Assembly: GCF_004366035.1 (NCBI RefSeq)
Contig: NZ_SOEE01000006.1
Span: 310,001-374,000, forward strand
Reading direction: 5' to 3'
DNA from: Cytobacillus oceanisediminis
GTDB lineage: Bacteria > Bacillota > Bacilli > Bacillales > Cytobacillaceae
Length of the DNA stretch: 64,000 bases
In this document: positions 44,582 to 54,045 of the stretch, in pieces
Layout of the letters: each line of letters starts with the position of its first letter
How positions within the stretch are numbered: the first letter of the stretch is position 1
Translations under genes and position numbers: made by a program
The notes under the pieces: model-generated
Databases searched by the model: none
Told to the model about the DNA's origin: nothing
Seen by the model: the letters and a program-made list of their open reading frames with translations, nothing else

Positions 44582-44596
44582 CGGGGGCTAGAGAAA

Positions 44597-45751
44597 ATGA
44601 GAAAGCAGTTAAAAAAATTTGCGCAATTTACAGCATTGTCCAGTTTGCTTGTCCTCTCTGCATGTGGCGGCAATCAGGCTGCAGGGGATGAGGACGGGGA
44701 AAGCAGCGGAGGAGCAGTTAAAGCGGATATTGGAGTTATTTCTTATATCAGCGGGCCAGGTGCAGCTTATGGCGAAGCTATCACGAATGGCTTAAAGCTC
44801 GCACAGGAAGAAATCAATGGCAAGGGTGAAGTCGAGATAAACCTTGTTATAGAAGATTCCGCCGGCAAGCAGGATCAGGCATTGACAGCAGCACAAAAGC
44901 TTATGAATTCAGAGAATGTGACAGGCATTATCGGACCTACATTAAGTACAGAAATGAATGTAGTTGGTCCGGAAGCTGATCTGAACGGAGTACCGATTAT
45001 GGGGACTTCAACCACTGCAGAAGGGATTCCGCAAATTGGGGACTATGTCTTCCGCAACTCGCTGCCTGAAGCATTGGCGATTCCGGCTTCAATAGATAAA
45101 GCCATTGAGAAATATGATGCTAAAAAAGTAGCAATTCTATATGGAAATGATGATGTTTTTACAAAATCGGGCTTTGACACGATGAAAAAAGCAGCAGAAG
45201 AGAAGGGCCTTGAAATCTTAACGATTGAAACTTTCCAAAAAGGACAATCAGACTATAATGCACAATTGACGAAAATTAAAGGTTTAAAGCCAGACCTTAT
45301 TCTGGCATCAGCTCTATACAATGAAGGTGCAGTCATAATGGATCAGGCAAGGAAAATGGGCATTGATGTCCCGTTTGTCGGAGGAAACGGCTTTAATTCT
45401 CCTGAGGTCATCAATATCGCAGGGGATGCAGCAAATGGCCTGATTGTGGCAACTCCTTGGTATGGTGAAAAAGAAGATGATAAGGTCAAGGAATTTGTAG
45501 GTAAATATGAGGAAGAATACGGCAAAAAGCCAGACCAATTTGCAGCCCAGGCTTACGATGCGCTATACATTATGGCTGAAGCATTAAAAAATGCGGGTGA
45601 AGCTGACCGTGATGCACTTCGTGACGCTTTGGCCGAAATCAAAGGCTTTAACGGAATCCTTGGAGAGTTCTCTTTTGATGAAGAAGGGGATGTCGTAATG
45701 GAACCGACCGTCTTGGTTATCGAAGGCGGGGCATTTAAGGAATTTAATTAA
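44597..45751 (+). CDS. livJ: Branched-chain amino acid ABC substrate-binding lipoprotein
   Basis: The product is 384 residues. Lipobox VLSAC (Cys23). The mature protein is a type I periplasmic-binding fold of the LivJ class: IGVISYISGPGAAYGEAITN, IIGPTLSTEMNVVGPEAD, and FAAQAYDALYIMAEAL. It binds leucine, isoleucine, valine or a related amino acid outside the membrane. ATG 44597 is chosen over the 44411 extension since it follows GGGGGCTAGAG and starts a proper signal peptide. Confidence 0.92.
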   Translation: MRKQLKKFAQFTALSSLLVLSACGGNQAAGDEDGESSGGAVKADIGVISYISGPGAAYGEAITNGLKLAQEEINGKGEVEINLVIEDSAGKQDQALTAAQKLMNSENVTGIIGPTLSTEMNVVGPEADLNGVPIMGTSTTAEGIPQIGDYVFRNSLPEALAIPASIDKAIEKYDAKKVAILYGNDDVFTKSGFDTMKKAAEEKGLEILTIETFQKGQSDYNAQLTKIKGLKPDLILASALYNEGAVIMDQARKMGIDVPFVGGNGFNSPEVINIAGDAANGLIVATPWYGEKEDDKVKEFVGKYEEEYGKKPDQFAAQAYDALYIMAEALKNAGEADRDALRDALAEIKGFNGILGEFSFDEEGDVVMEPTVLVIEGGAFKEFN

Positions 45752-45760
45752 GAAAGCTGC

Positions 45761-45802
45761 AAAAGTGAAGCTCTGGCGCTTTCAGTGCCAGAGCTTACTT
45801 TT
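45761..45802 (+). terminator. Attenuating terminator after livJ
   Basis: AAAAGTGAAGCTCTGGC and GCCAGAGCTTACTTTT form a long stem with a short T tail. It probably sets a higher level of binding protein than of the downstream transporter genes. Confidence 0.75.
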
Positions 45803-45832
45803 AAGAATAAATAAAGTTAGTAGGTGAATACC

Positions 45833-46708
45833 GTGTTAATTGAACAATTAATAAACGGAATTACCCTTGGCAGCATTTATGCCATCGTTGCACTTGGGTT
45901 TACATTGGTTTTCGGGGTGCTTGGCATTATCAATATGGCACACGGAGAAATCTTTATGTTCGGAGCCTTCATTGGGGTTGTTGTCACTTCCACATTTAAA
46001 GGGCCGCTTTGGCTGGCCTTTATGGCAGCGATTTTGGTAACTGCCGCAATGGGTTATCTGCTTGAGCGATTTGCCCTGAGACCTCTCAGGAATAAACAGG
46101 GGGTATCCCATCTGGCGCCATTGATCAGTACCATTGGCGTTTCGATACTTCTGGAAAACCTTTCACACCATATTTTTGGCCCAGGCAACCATCCTTTCCG
46201 CGCTTCTTTTGCAGAAATAAGTTTCCAGATTGGTTCGATAACCGTATATCTTGTGCAGATTGTCATCTTTATCATTTCTGTCCTTCTCATGTACGCCCTG
46301 TCTTTTTGGCTAGGCAAAACAAAGGCAGGAAAAGCCTTAAGGGCAACCGCTGAAAACCTGGAAACTGCAAGCCTTCTTGGTGTTGATGTGAAAAGAACGA
46401 TTACGATGACTGTTATCATCGCATCTGCGATGGGCGGGATTGCCGGGATCCTTGTCGGAATGGCATTTAACTCTGTTACGCCTCAGATGGGATTATCCAT
46501 TGGGTTAAAAGGACTTGCCATCATCATTCTTGGCGGCATGGGGAATGTCAAGGGAGCGATGGCCGGGGGCCTTATCCTTGGTCTGGCGGAAACATTTGTC
46601 GTTGTTTACGGCAATTCGGGATACAAGGATGCAATAGCTTTTGCGGCTATTATCGTCATCCTTCTCATCAGGCCGCAGGGATTGTTTGGCCAAAAAATTT
46701 CAGCGTAA
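45833..46708 (+). CDS. livH: Branched-chain amino acid ABC permease LivH
   Basis: The product is 291 residues with about eight membrane segments. LINGITLGSIYAIVALGFTL, GIINMAHGE and GLAIIILGGMGNVKGAMAGG are diagnostic. GTG 45833 is preferred over GTG 45824 by ribosome-site spacing. First of the four coupled transporter genes. Confidence 0.93.
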   Translation: MLIEQLINGITLGSIYAIVALGFTLVFGVLGIINMAHGEIFMFGAFIGVVVTSTFKGPLWLAFMAAILVTAAMGYLLERFALRPLRNKQGVSHLAPLISTIGVSILLENLSHHIFGPGNHPFRASFAEISFQIGSITVYLVQIVIFIISVLLMYALSFWLGKTKAGKALRATAENLETASLLGVDVKRTITMTVIIASAMGGIAGILVGMAFNSVTPQMGLSIGLKGLAIIILGGMGNVKGAMAGGLILGLAETFVVVYGNSGYKDAIAFAAIIVILLIRPQGLFGQKISA

Positions 46709-46720
46709 GAAGGTGAACTC

Positions 46721-47698
46721 ATGCTTGCAGAATTAATAAATCCATATTATTTACAGGTAGCTTCTTTTATATTAATCAACATTATTTTAGGGGTAAGTAT
46801 ATATATTACTCTATCAACTGGTCAGCTCTCGCTTGCCAATGCAGGATTTATGGGGATCGGTGCCTATACATCGGCCCTTCTGACGCTGAACTTTGACCTT
46901 CCGATTATTGGGGGGATACTAGCAGGCACTTTATTGGCGGGTGTATTTGGAATCCTTATCGGGATACCGACATTAAGGCTTCAGGGTGTTTACCTAGCCA
47001 TTGTTACCCTCGGGTTTGGAGAGGTGATCCGGGTTATTTTTGTAAACTGGGAGTCTATGACAAAGGGAGCTGTAGGTTTATCGGGCATTCCGCATATGGG
47101 CCGTGAGCTGCTGAATACTTTAAAAGAATTTGGTTTTGATCCCAAAATACTTGGACTCCAAAATAACCAGTTTGTATTTCTAGCTATTTTCCTCATTTTA
47201 TTAGGGGTCACAATCAGTATAATCACGTTTTTCAGAAGGCAGAACCGTTCCAGAGTGGGACGGGCTTTCGCAGCGATTAAACTGGATGAAAAAGCAGCAG
47301 AGTCAATGGGCATCAATATTACTTATTATAAGGTCCTGGCATTTGCACAGGGGGCACTGGTAGCCGGATTTGCAGGCGCATTATTTGCCCATGTTCTTGC
47401 ATACATAAGTCCTGCCGATTTTGCCTATCACCGTGCGGTTGAGATATTGATTTTCGCAGTTTTCGGGGGAAGCGAAGTAATTTGGGGACCGGTGTTTGGA
47501 GCGCTCTTTCTAACTGTAATGCCCGAGGTACTGAGGTTTATAAGCGAATACCGCTACATGATTTACGGTCTGATCATTATTATTATGATGGCTGTCCGGC
47601 CGCAGGGATTGATTGATGTAAATATATTAAATTGGCTCAAGCTTAAAACATCAAAGAGGAGGCAAAAGCATGGTACTTCAAGTCAAAAAAGCATGTAA
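46721..47698 (+). CDS. livM: Branched-chain amino acid ABC permease LivM
   Basis: The product is 325 residues, with the LivM phrases TGQLSLANAGFMGIGAYTS, IPTLRLQGVYLAIVTLGFGE and FAVFGGSEVIWGPVFGAL. It pairs with LivH to form the membrane channel. The last 29 bases overlap livG. Confidence 0.93.
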   Translation: MLAELINPYYLQVASFILINIILGVSIYITLSTGQLSLANAGFMGIGAYTSALLTLNFDLPIIGGILAGTLLAGVFGILIGIPTLRLQGVYLAIVTLGFGEVIRVIFVNWESMTKGAVGLSGIPHMGRELLNTLKEFGFDPKILGLQNNQFVFLAIFLILLGVTISIITFFRRQNRSRVGRAFAAIKLDEKAAESMGINITYYKVLAFAQGALVAGFAGALFAHVLAYISPADFAYHRAVEILIFAVFGGSEVIWGPVFGALFLTVMPEVLRFISEYRYMIYGLIIIIMMAVRPQGLIDVNILNWLKLKTSKRRQKHGTSSQKSM

Positions 47699-48443
47699 AA
47701 ACTTTGGCGGGCTGAGTGCCCTGTCTGACGTCTCGTTCTCTATTAACCAGGGTGAGATCTTTGGGCTGATTGGTCCGAACGGAGCCGGGAAGACAACGAT
47801 GTTCAATCTGATTACATCGATGTTTACTCCTACCTCAGGCGAGATTATCTTTAATGAAGACAATATCAATGGTTTAAAGCCGCACCTGATCACGAAAAAA
47901 GGCATTTGCAGAACATTCCAGAATATTCGCTTGTTTCCGCAGATGACAGCAGAAGAAAATGTGATGGTTGGGGAGCACTGCAGGAGTAAATCCGGGGTAT
48001 TCAGCAGTGTATTCAGGACAAAATCACAGCGGAAAGAAGAAGAAAGAATCCGCAGCAAAGCGAATGAGCTATTAGAGTTTGTTGGGCTGGGAGGTTTTGC
48101 GGATGTTGTTTCTGACAGCCTGGCATACGGCCAGCAAAGAAGGCTGGAAATTGCCCGGGCACTGGCCAGCTCTCCTCAGCTGCTGCTGCTGGATGAACCG
48201 GCAGCCGGAATGAACGAAACAGAAACAAGCGAATTATTTCATCTCATCAAAAAAATTCAGGAACAAAGCATTACTGTCCTGCTGATTGAGCATGACATGC
48301 CGCTTGTCATGAAATTATGCGACCGTATTGCCGTGCTAAACTTCGGCAAGAAGATTGCTGAAGGCACACCTGCTGAAATCCAAAATAATTCGGATGTCAT
48401 CGAAGCCTATCTCGGCAGCGAGGAGGAAGATTTGTATGCTTAA
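47670..48443 (+). CDS. livG: Branched-chain amino acid ABC ATPase LivG
   Basis: The product is 257 residues. Walker A GPNGAGKTT, signature LAYGQQRRLEIARALA, Walker B LLLLDEPAAGMNETET and the LivG-specific C-terminal helix. GAGGAGGC precedes the ATG inside livM. Confidence 0.93.
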   Translation: MVLQVKKACKNFGGLSALSDVSFSINQGEIFGLIGPNGAGKTTMFNLITSMFTPTSGEIIFNEDNINGLKPHLITKKGICRTFQNIRLFPQMTAEENVMVGEHCRSKSGVFSSVFRTKSQRKEEERIRSKANELLEFVGLGGFADVVSDSLAYGQQRRLEIARALASSPQLLLLDEPAAGMNETETSELFHLIKKIQEQSITVLLIEHDMPLVMKLCDRIAVLNFGKKIAEGTPAEIQNNSDVIEAYLGSEEEDLYA

Positions 48444-49146
48444 GGTAAACGGGATTAACGCATTTTATGGAAAAATCCAGGTTCTTAAAAGCATCAGCCT
48501 TGAAGTGGAAGAGGGAAGTATTGTTACGATACTTGGCGCTAACGGAGCAGGAAAGACAACGACTATGAAGACCATTTCCGGATTGCTAAAGCCTCAAGCC
48601 GGCAGCATTCAATTTCAGGGGCAGGATGTAACGGGACTGCGGCCGGACCAGCTGCTGCGCAAAGGGATTGCCCTTGTTCCGGAAGGCCGCCAAATTCTTT
48701 CAGGAATGACAGTGCTTGAAAATCTTGAGATGGGAGCGTACCATCGGAAGGACAATGAAATTGCCCAGGATATTAAGAATGTAATGGGACGTTTCCCAAT
48801 CCTTGAAGAAAGGCAGAAACAGCTTGGAGGAACATTATCTGGCGGCCAGCAGCAGATGCTGGCCATAGCGAGAGCGATCCTCAGCAAACCAAAGCTGCTT
48901 CTTCTTGACGAACCGTCAATGGGGCTGGCGCCTCTAATAGTGGCTGATATCTTTAAAATTATTAAAGAAATTAACGAAGCGGGCACTACTGTTCTTCTGG
49001 TGGAGCAGAATGCAAGGCAAGCACTAAAAATATCCGATTATGGGTATGTCCTGGAAACAGGAAAAATGGTTGCTGAGGGAAGCTCACAGATGCTTCTGAA
49101 TGATACTAGAATTATGGAAGCTTACCTGGGGCGGAAATCAAGCTAA
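48436..49146 (+). CDS. livF: Branched-chain amino acid ABC ATPase LivF
   Basis: The product is 236 residues. Walker A GANGAGKTT, signature LSGGQQQMLAIARA, Walker B LLLLDEPSMGLAPLI. Its ATG at 48436 overlaps the end of livG by eight bases, with GAGGAAG upstream; longer in-frame starts are within livG and lack sites. It ends the operon at a terminator. Confidence 0.93.
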   Translation: MLKVNGINAFYGKIQVLKSISLEVEEGSIVTILGANGAGKTTTMKTISGLLKPQAGSIQFQGQDVTGLRPDQLLRKGIALVPEGRQILSGMTVLENLEMGAYHRKDNEIAQDIKNVMGRFPILEERQKQLGGTLSGGQQQMLAIARAILSKPKLLLLDEPSMGLAPLIVADIFKIIKEINEAGTTVLLVEQNARQALKISDYGYVLETGKMVAEGSSQMLLNDTRIMEAYLGRKSS

Positions 49147-49149
49147 CAA

Positions 49150-49180
49150 TAAAAGGCCGAATCTTTTGATTTGGCCTTTT
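49150..49180 (+). terminator. Terminator of the liv operon
   Basis: AAAAGGCCGAATC and ATTTGGCCTTTT pair around a short loop; T-rich tail. Confidence 0.85.
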
Positions 49181-49251
49181 ATATTTTTACTTATTTCATT
49201 ATGGTAAAATCGGTTGAGAAAAGAATTATTTATACAATAACCGGAGGACAA

Positions 49252-50226
49252 ATGAAAAAGACAAAGAAAATCTTAAAACGGATGATCATAATTTTATTAA
49301 TTCTCGGGGTATTTATGTTTTTAAACAACACCTCCCTGCTGACAAAAGAAAGAAATGCTAAGCCGCTGCTTCTCGCCCATAGAGGAATGGCACAGACTTT
49401 TCATATGGAAGGGATAACCGGGGAGACGTGTACGGCTGAAAGAATTTACGAGCCTGAGAATTCCTTTCTTGAGAATACGATTCCTTCCATGAAAGCTGCT
49501 TTTGAGGCAGGTGCAGATGCAGTTGAATTGGATATTCAGCTTACAAAGGATGGACAGTTTGCGGTTTTCCATGATTGGACGCTGGAATGCCGGACAAATG
49601 CAAAGGGAAATACCAGAGATTATACAATGAATGAATTAAAAAAGCTGGACATTGGGTACGGCTATACAGCGGATAATGGAAAAACCTATCCGTTTCGCGG
49701 TAAAGGAATCGGGATGATGCCCAGCCTTGATGAAGTCTTGAATCAGTTTCCGGAAGGCGATTTCTTAATCCATATTAAAAGCAATGATCCCCAAGAAGGA
49801 GAAAAGCTTGCTGAATACCTGTCCATGTTTTCAGAAGACAGATTGGCGAAAATATCTGTTTATGGAGGAGACGAACCTATTGCTGCACTGAAGGAAGAAA
49901 TGCCTGCAATGAGGGTGATGTCCAAGGCCACTTTGAAAGAATGCCTTCTTCCTTATTTAGGAACGGGGTGGACAGGATATGTTCCAAACTCCTGCAAAAA
50001 CACACAGCTTCATATTCCTGAATCATATACAAAGCTGATGTGGGGCTGGCCAAATAAGTTCTTGAATCGAATGGATGATGCAGGCACAAGAGTTATTGTG
50101 GTTGCAGGGAACGGGAACTGGTCGGAAGGATTTGACAGACCAGAGGACCTGGAACGGCTGCCTGAAGATTATTCAGGAGGCATCTGGACAAACAGAATCG
50201 ACCTGATTGCCCCCATATATAAATAA
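49252..50226 (+). CDS. Membrane-anchored glycerophosphodiester phosphodiesterase
   Basis: The product is 324 residues. A basic N-terminus and one membrane helix (about 10-24) place the enzyme outside the membrane. LLAHRGMAQ, EPENSFLENTIPSM, AVELDIQLTKDG and AVFHDWTLECRT hold the metal and catalytic residues of GDPD enzymes, which cleave glycerophosphodiesters or related lipid head groups or teichoic-acid fragments. ATG 49252 follows CGGAGGAC. Confidence 0.88.
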   Translation: MKKTKKILKRMIIILLILGVFMFLNNTSLLTKERNAKPLLLAHRGMAQTFHMEGITGETCTAERIYEPENSFLENTIPSMKAAFEAGADAVELDIQLTKDGQFAVFHDWTLECRTNAKGNTRDYTMNELKKLDIGYGYTADNGKTYPFRGKGIGMMPSLDEVLNQFPEGDFLIHIKSNDPQEGEKLAEYLSMFSEDRLAKISVYGGDEPIAALKEEMPAMRVMSKATLKECLLPYLGTGWTGYVPNSCKNTQLHIPESYTKLMWGWPNKFLNRMDDAGTRVIVVAGNGNWSEGFDRPEDLERLPEDYSGGIWTNRIDLIAPIYK

Positions 50227-50234
50227 GAATAAAT

Positions 50235-50262
50235 AGGCGCTTGGTTTGATCCAGGCGTTTTT
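50235..50262 (+). terminator. Terminator after the phosphodiesterase gene
   Basis: CGCTTGG pairs with CCAGGCG; six Ts follow. Confidence 0.8.
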
Positions 50263-50330
50263 TAATTTTTTAATTGGAATTATTTAAAAATTTTGTAAAA
50301 AGGATTATGATATTAATAGGTTTATTTAGT

Positions 50331-50359
50331 TTGTCGAAGGATTTTAGATGTCTTATTAT
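50331..50359 (+). promoter_or_regulatory. Probable sigma-A promoter of the exporter operon
   Basis: TTGTCG (50331-50336) and TATTAT (50354-50359) are 17 bases apart, 42 bases before the gene. No bmrB-like leader peptide was recognised in the short leader. Confidence 0.5.
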
Positions 50360-50400
50360 ACATATATTATAAATTGCAATTACAGCTTGGGGGACTATAA

Positions 50401-52131
50401 ATGGCGAAAGTTTTAGCATTTCTTAAGCCTTACCGGATAGCGGTGGCAATAGCATTATTCTTAATGCTGACGGAGCTTGCTGTTGAGCTTATTCAGCCAT
50501 TGCTAATGGCAAAGATCATAGATAAAGGCATCCTTCAGAACAATCTTCAGGAAGTCGTGAAGTGGGGAGGGTTTATGCTGGCTGCCTCTTTTGCCGCTTT
50601 TGCGGCTGGAGTCATTAATTCCTTTTATGCTGCCCATGTCAGCCAAAGCTTTGGTTTTGATGTAAGGAAAAGCTTATATGACAAGGTGCAATCCTTCTCT
50701 TTTGCCAACTTTAATCTTTTTCCAACATCTTCATTAATTACCCGAATGACTAATGATATTACGCAGCTTCAAAATACAGTTTTTATGAGTCTTCGTATCA
50801 TGATGAGAGCTCCTTTATTAATAGTTGGCGGCCTTATAATGGCTTTTGTGGTAAATGTGAAGCTTGCTCTTATCTTGTCAGCTGTGGCCCCCTTCCTTTT
50901 TCTATTTCTGTTTTGGGTAATGGGAAAAGGCGGCGTGCTCTTTAAAGCAGTCCAGGAAAAGCTGGACTCTGTGAACAGCGTCATGCAGGAGAATCTGACC
51001 GGGATTCGGCTAATTAAAGCGTTTGTCCGCAGAAATCATGAAGTGAAACGATTTACGCGCACGAATGAGGATCTTAGAGATGGAACGGTTAAAGCATTGC
51101 GTCTAATGGAAGTGACCATGCCTGTTTTGCTTTTAATCATGAATCTAAGTATTCTTGGTGTGCTTTGGTTTGGCAGCAAACAGGTAAATGCAGGGGAAGT
51201 AAAGGTAGGAGAGATTGTTGCAATTGTTAACTATGCTACCAGAATAACGGCCGCATTCTCCATTTTCTCCTGGATTATCATGGCATTCTCAAGGGCGAGG
51301 GCCTCTGCAAATCGTGTTGCAGAGGTGCTGGAGACTGATGTGGATTTGACAGACAACTCAGAATCCAAGAATGCCCTAACAATAAGTCAGGGCAAAATTC
51401 TATTTAAAAATGTATCTTTTAATTACCCAGGCACTTCAGAGAAGGTGCTGGATGGCATCAGCTTTACAATAAATCCTGGGGAAACAGTAGCGATATTAGG
51501 TGCAACAGGCTCAGGAAAGACATCTTTATTCCAGCTCATCCCCCGGCTTTATGATGTGACCGGAGGTAAGGTTGAAATAGATGGGCATGATGTACGGGAA
51601 ATGAAAATGGAGAATCTCCGCAGGAAAATTGGCTTTGTGCCTCAGGAAGCCCTGCTTTTTACAGGCAGTGTGAAAGAGAACATTTCATGGGGCAAGGAAG
51701 ATGCCGTGATGGAGGAAATAACTGAAGCAGCTGTCAATGCACAGATACATGAAACGATTATGAAGCTTCCTGGAGGTTATGAAACAAAAGTGGGACAAAA
51801 GGGTGTTAATTTATCGGGCGGGCAAAAACAGCGTCTATCCATTGCACGGGCGCTGGTAAGAATGCCGAAAATCCTTCTGCTTGATGACAGCACAAGTGCT
51901 CTGGATATGAAAACAGAGGGAAAACTTTTGTGTTCTTTAAAAAAATATCCTTGTACAACACTGATTATCACACAGAAAATCAGTACAGCAATGGAAGCAG
52001 ACAGAATCTTTTTGCTTAAAGATGGAAGGCTTCTGGCAGAGGGAGACCACGAGAATCTCCTTAAAACATCAGGATTGTATAAGCGGATTTTTCTATCCCA
52101 ATCTGGAAAGGAGAACAGAAATTATGCTTAA
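50401..52131 (+). CDS. bmrC: ABC exporter half with degenerate catalytic site, BmrC/YheI-like
   Basis: The product is 576 residues, a fused membrane-ATPase half-transporter. Six membrane segments precede Walker A GATGSGKTS and a canonical LSGGQKQR signature, but Walker B reads LLLDDSTSALD, with Asp where the catalytic Glu should be. This asymmetry defines heterodimeric multidrug exporters such as BmrCD. The H-loop region reads LIITQKIS, also altered. The stop overlaps the second half-gene by eight bases. Confidence 0.87.
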   Translation: MAKVLAFLKPYRIAVAIALFLMLTELAVELIQPLLMAKIIDKGILQNNLQEVVKWGGFMLAASFAAFAAGVINSFYAAHVSQSFGFDVRKSLYDKVQSFSFANFNLFPTSSLITRMTNDITQLQNTVFMSLRIMMRAPLLIVGGLIMAFVVNVKLALILSAVAPFLFLFLFWVMGKGGVLFKAVQEKLDSVNSVMQENLTGIRLIKAFVRRNHEVKRFTRTNEDLRDGTVKALRLMEVTMPVLLLIMNLSILGVLWFGSKQVNAGEVKVGEIVAIVNYATRITAAFSIFSWIIMAFSRARASANRVAEVLETDVDLTDNSESKNALTISQGKILFKNVSFNYPGTSEKVLDGISFTINPGETVAILGATGSGKTSLFQLIPRLYDVTGGKVEIDGHDVREMKMENLRRKIGFVPQEALLFTGSVKENISWGKEDAVMEEITEAAVNAQIHETIMKLPGGYETKVGQKGVNLSGGQKQRLSIARALVRMPKILLLDDSTSALDMKTEGKLLCSLKKYPCTTLIITQKISTAMEADRIFLLKDGRLLAEGDHENLLKTSGLYKRIFLSQSGKENRNYA

Positions 52132-53953
52132 ACAGCTCAAAGAACCTTTCCAATATAAAAAGATTCCTCTCGACTTGAATGGTGAATTTACTAAAGGGAA
52201 AAAGCCGAAATCTGAGAACATCAATTTCACATTAAAAAGAATTTGGACATACTTAGCCTACAATAAAGGGTTGTTATCTCTTGTTCTATTAATGGTGGTT
52301 ATCAGCTCAGCAATGGGGCTGCTTGGTCCATATTTAGTCGGGATGGCGATCGACGAGTATATTGTCACAAAGAACCGCAATGGATTTATAGCCTTACTGA
52401 TCTGGCTCGGAGTCATCTATGTGATGAACTCGCTTGCACTTTGGTTTCAGAATTATTGGATGATCGGCATCGCCCAGGAAACTGTATTTACAATGAGAAC
52501 GAAGCTTTTCAAACATTTGCATAAGCTCCCTATTCCGTTCTTTGACAAGCGGCAGCAGGGGGAACTGATGAGCAGGGTAACAAACGATATTGAAAATGTC
52601 AGCTCGACTCTGAACAGTTCAGTGATCCAAGTCTTTTCCAGCCTGCTGACTTTAATTGGCACTGTTTCCGTTATGCTTTGGCTCAGTCCTTTGCTGACGC
52701 TCATTACACTGATCATTGTGCCGCTGATGTTTTTTGGAATGAAATGGATTACAGCACGGACAGGAAGGTTATTCAAAGAGCAGCAAAAGAATCTTGGAGA
52801 GCTGAACGGTTTTATTGAAGAAACCATATCAGGACAGAGGATCATAAAGACCTTTTCACAGGAAAAGAAAGTTATGGGCGAGTTCCGGGAAAAAGGAGAA
52901 AAGCTTAGGGGGGCAGGGTTCTGGGCTCAGACATATTCCGGGTTTATCCCGAAGCTGATGAATGTTCTGAACAACTTGAGCTTTGCCATTATTGCGGGGG
53001 TTGGAGGCATTTTTGCTCTGAATGGAATGATTTCAATCGGTGTCATTGTCATATTCACGGAGTATTCCCGACAATTCACACGTCCGCTTAATGACCTGGC
53101 AAATCAATTTAACACACTTTTATCAGCGATTGCAGGAGCAGAGCGGGTATTTGACATTATGGATGAAGATGAAGAATTCAGAAATGATGAGCAGCTAAAA
53201 GAACTTACCGTAGTGAAAGGCGAGGTTGAATTCCAAAATGTATCTTTTTCATATGAAGAAGATGGGAATACGGTAAGGGATGTAAGCCTTCATGTAAAAG
53301 CAGGACAGACTGCTGCCTTAGTTGGTCCGACAGGTGCAGGAAAGACAACAATGATCAATTTACTCTCCCGATTTTATGAACGGGACTCAGGCCGTATATT
53401 AATTGACGGTGAAGATATAGCCAATGTGAAAAAAGAAAGCCTGAGGAAGCATATGGGATTTGTGCTGCAGGACTCGTTTCTTTTCAGCGGCACTGTGCGC
53501 GAAAATATCCGCTACGGCAGGCTGGAAGCATTAGATGAAGAAGTGGTGGAGGCGGCTGAGCTTGCCAATGCCCATTCTTTTATCATGAAACTTCCTCATC
53601 AGTATGAGACAGTGCTGAGTCAGGACGGAAATGGCATTAGTCAGGGGCAGAAACAGCTTCTTTCCATTGCACGTGCATTTCTGGCCAACCCGGGCATTTT
53701 AATTCTGGATGAAGCAACAAGCAGCATTGATACGGTGACAGAGCTTAAAATTCAGGATGCCCTTCAGGAACTGATGAATGGCAGGACCAGTTTTGTCATT
53801 GCCCACCGTCTGAATACGATTCAGAAAGCGGATAAAATTTTTGTTCTTGAAGAGGGCAGGATTATTGAGGAAGGTACACATGAATCTCTGCTTGAACAGG
53901 AAGGCTTTTATTATCGGCTTCATGGTAAAGCGGCTGTGGGTGCGAATGCTTGA
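52124..53953 (+). CDS. bmrD: ABC exporter half with intact catalytic Glu, BmrD/YheH-like
   Basis: The product is 609 residues. Walker A GPTGAGKTT, Walker B LILDEATSSID with catalytic Glu, and H-loop VIAHRLNTI are intact, while the signature is altered to ISQGQKQL. It complements the partner so that one composite ATP site is active. About 50 extra N-terminal residues precede the membrane part, as in BmrD. ATG 52124 follows AAAGGAGA within the partner gene. Substrates are probably drugs or lipids; unverified. Confidence 0.87.
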   Translation: MLKQLKEPFQYKKIPLDLNGEFTKGKKPKSENINFTLKRIWTYLAYNKGLLSLVLLMVVISSAMGLLGPYLVGMAIDEYIVTKNRNGFIALLIWLGVIYVMNSLALWFQNYWMIGIAQETVFTMRTKLFKHLHKLPIPFFDKRQQGELMSRVTNDIENVSSTLNSSVIQVFSSLLTLIGTVSVMLWLSPLLTLITLIIVPLMFFGMKWITARTGRLFKEQQKNLGELNGFIEETISGQRIIKTFSQEKKVMGEFREKGEKLRGAGFWAQTYSGFIPKLMNVLNNLSFAIIAGVGGIFALNGMISIGVIVIFTEYSRQFTRPLNDLANQFNTLLSAIAGAERVFDIMDEDEEFRNDEQLKELTVVKGEVEFQNVSFSYEEDGNTVRDVSLHVKAGQTAALVGPTGAGKTTMINLLSRFYERDSGRILIDGEDIANVKKESLRKHMGFVLQDSFLFSGTVRENIRYGRLEALDEEVVEAAELANAHSFIMKLPHQYETVLSQDGNGISQGQKQLLSIARAFLANPGILILDEATSSIDTVTELKIQDALQELMNGRTSFVIAHRLNTIQKADKIFVLEEGRIIEEGTHESLLEQEGFYYRLHGKAAVGANA

Positions 53954-54005
53954 AATGGCATTTGGATGGAAAATAGGTGTATGGCCTGCAGGGATATAAT
54001 AGATT

Positions 54006-54039
54006 AGGCGGACTTGATTACTATCAAATCCGCCTTTTT
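54006..54039. terminator. Terminator between convergent genes
   Basis: AGGCGGACTTGAT pairs with ATCAAATCCGCCT, then a T-run. Confidence 0.85.
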
Positions 54040-54045
54040 GCTTAT

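Noticed and set aside
44411..44596. N-terminal extension of livJ
   Set aside because: It would precede and destroy the lipoprotein signal peptide and runs through the promoter.
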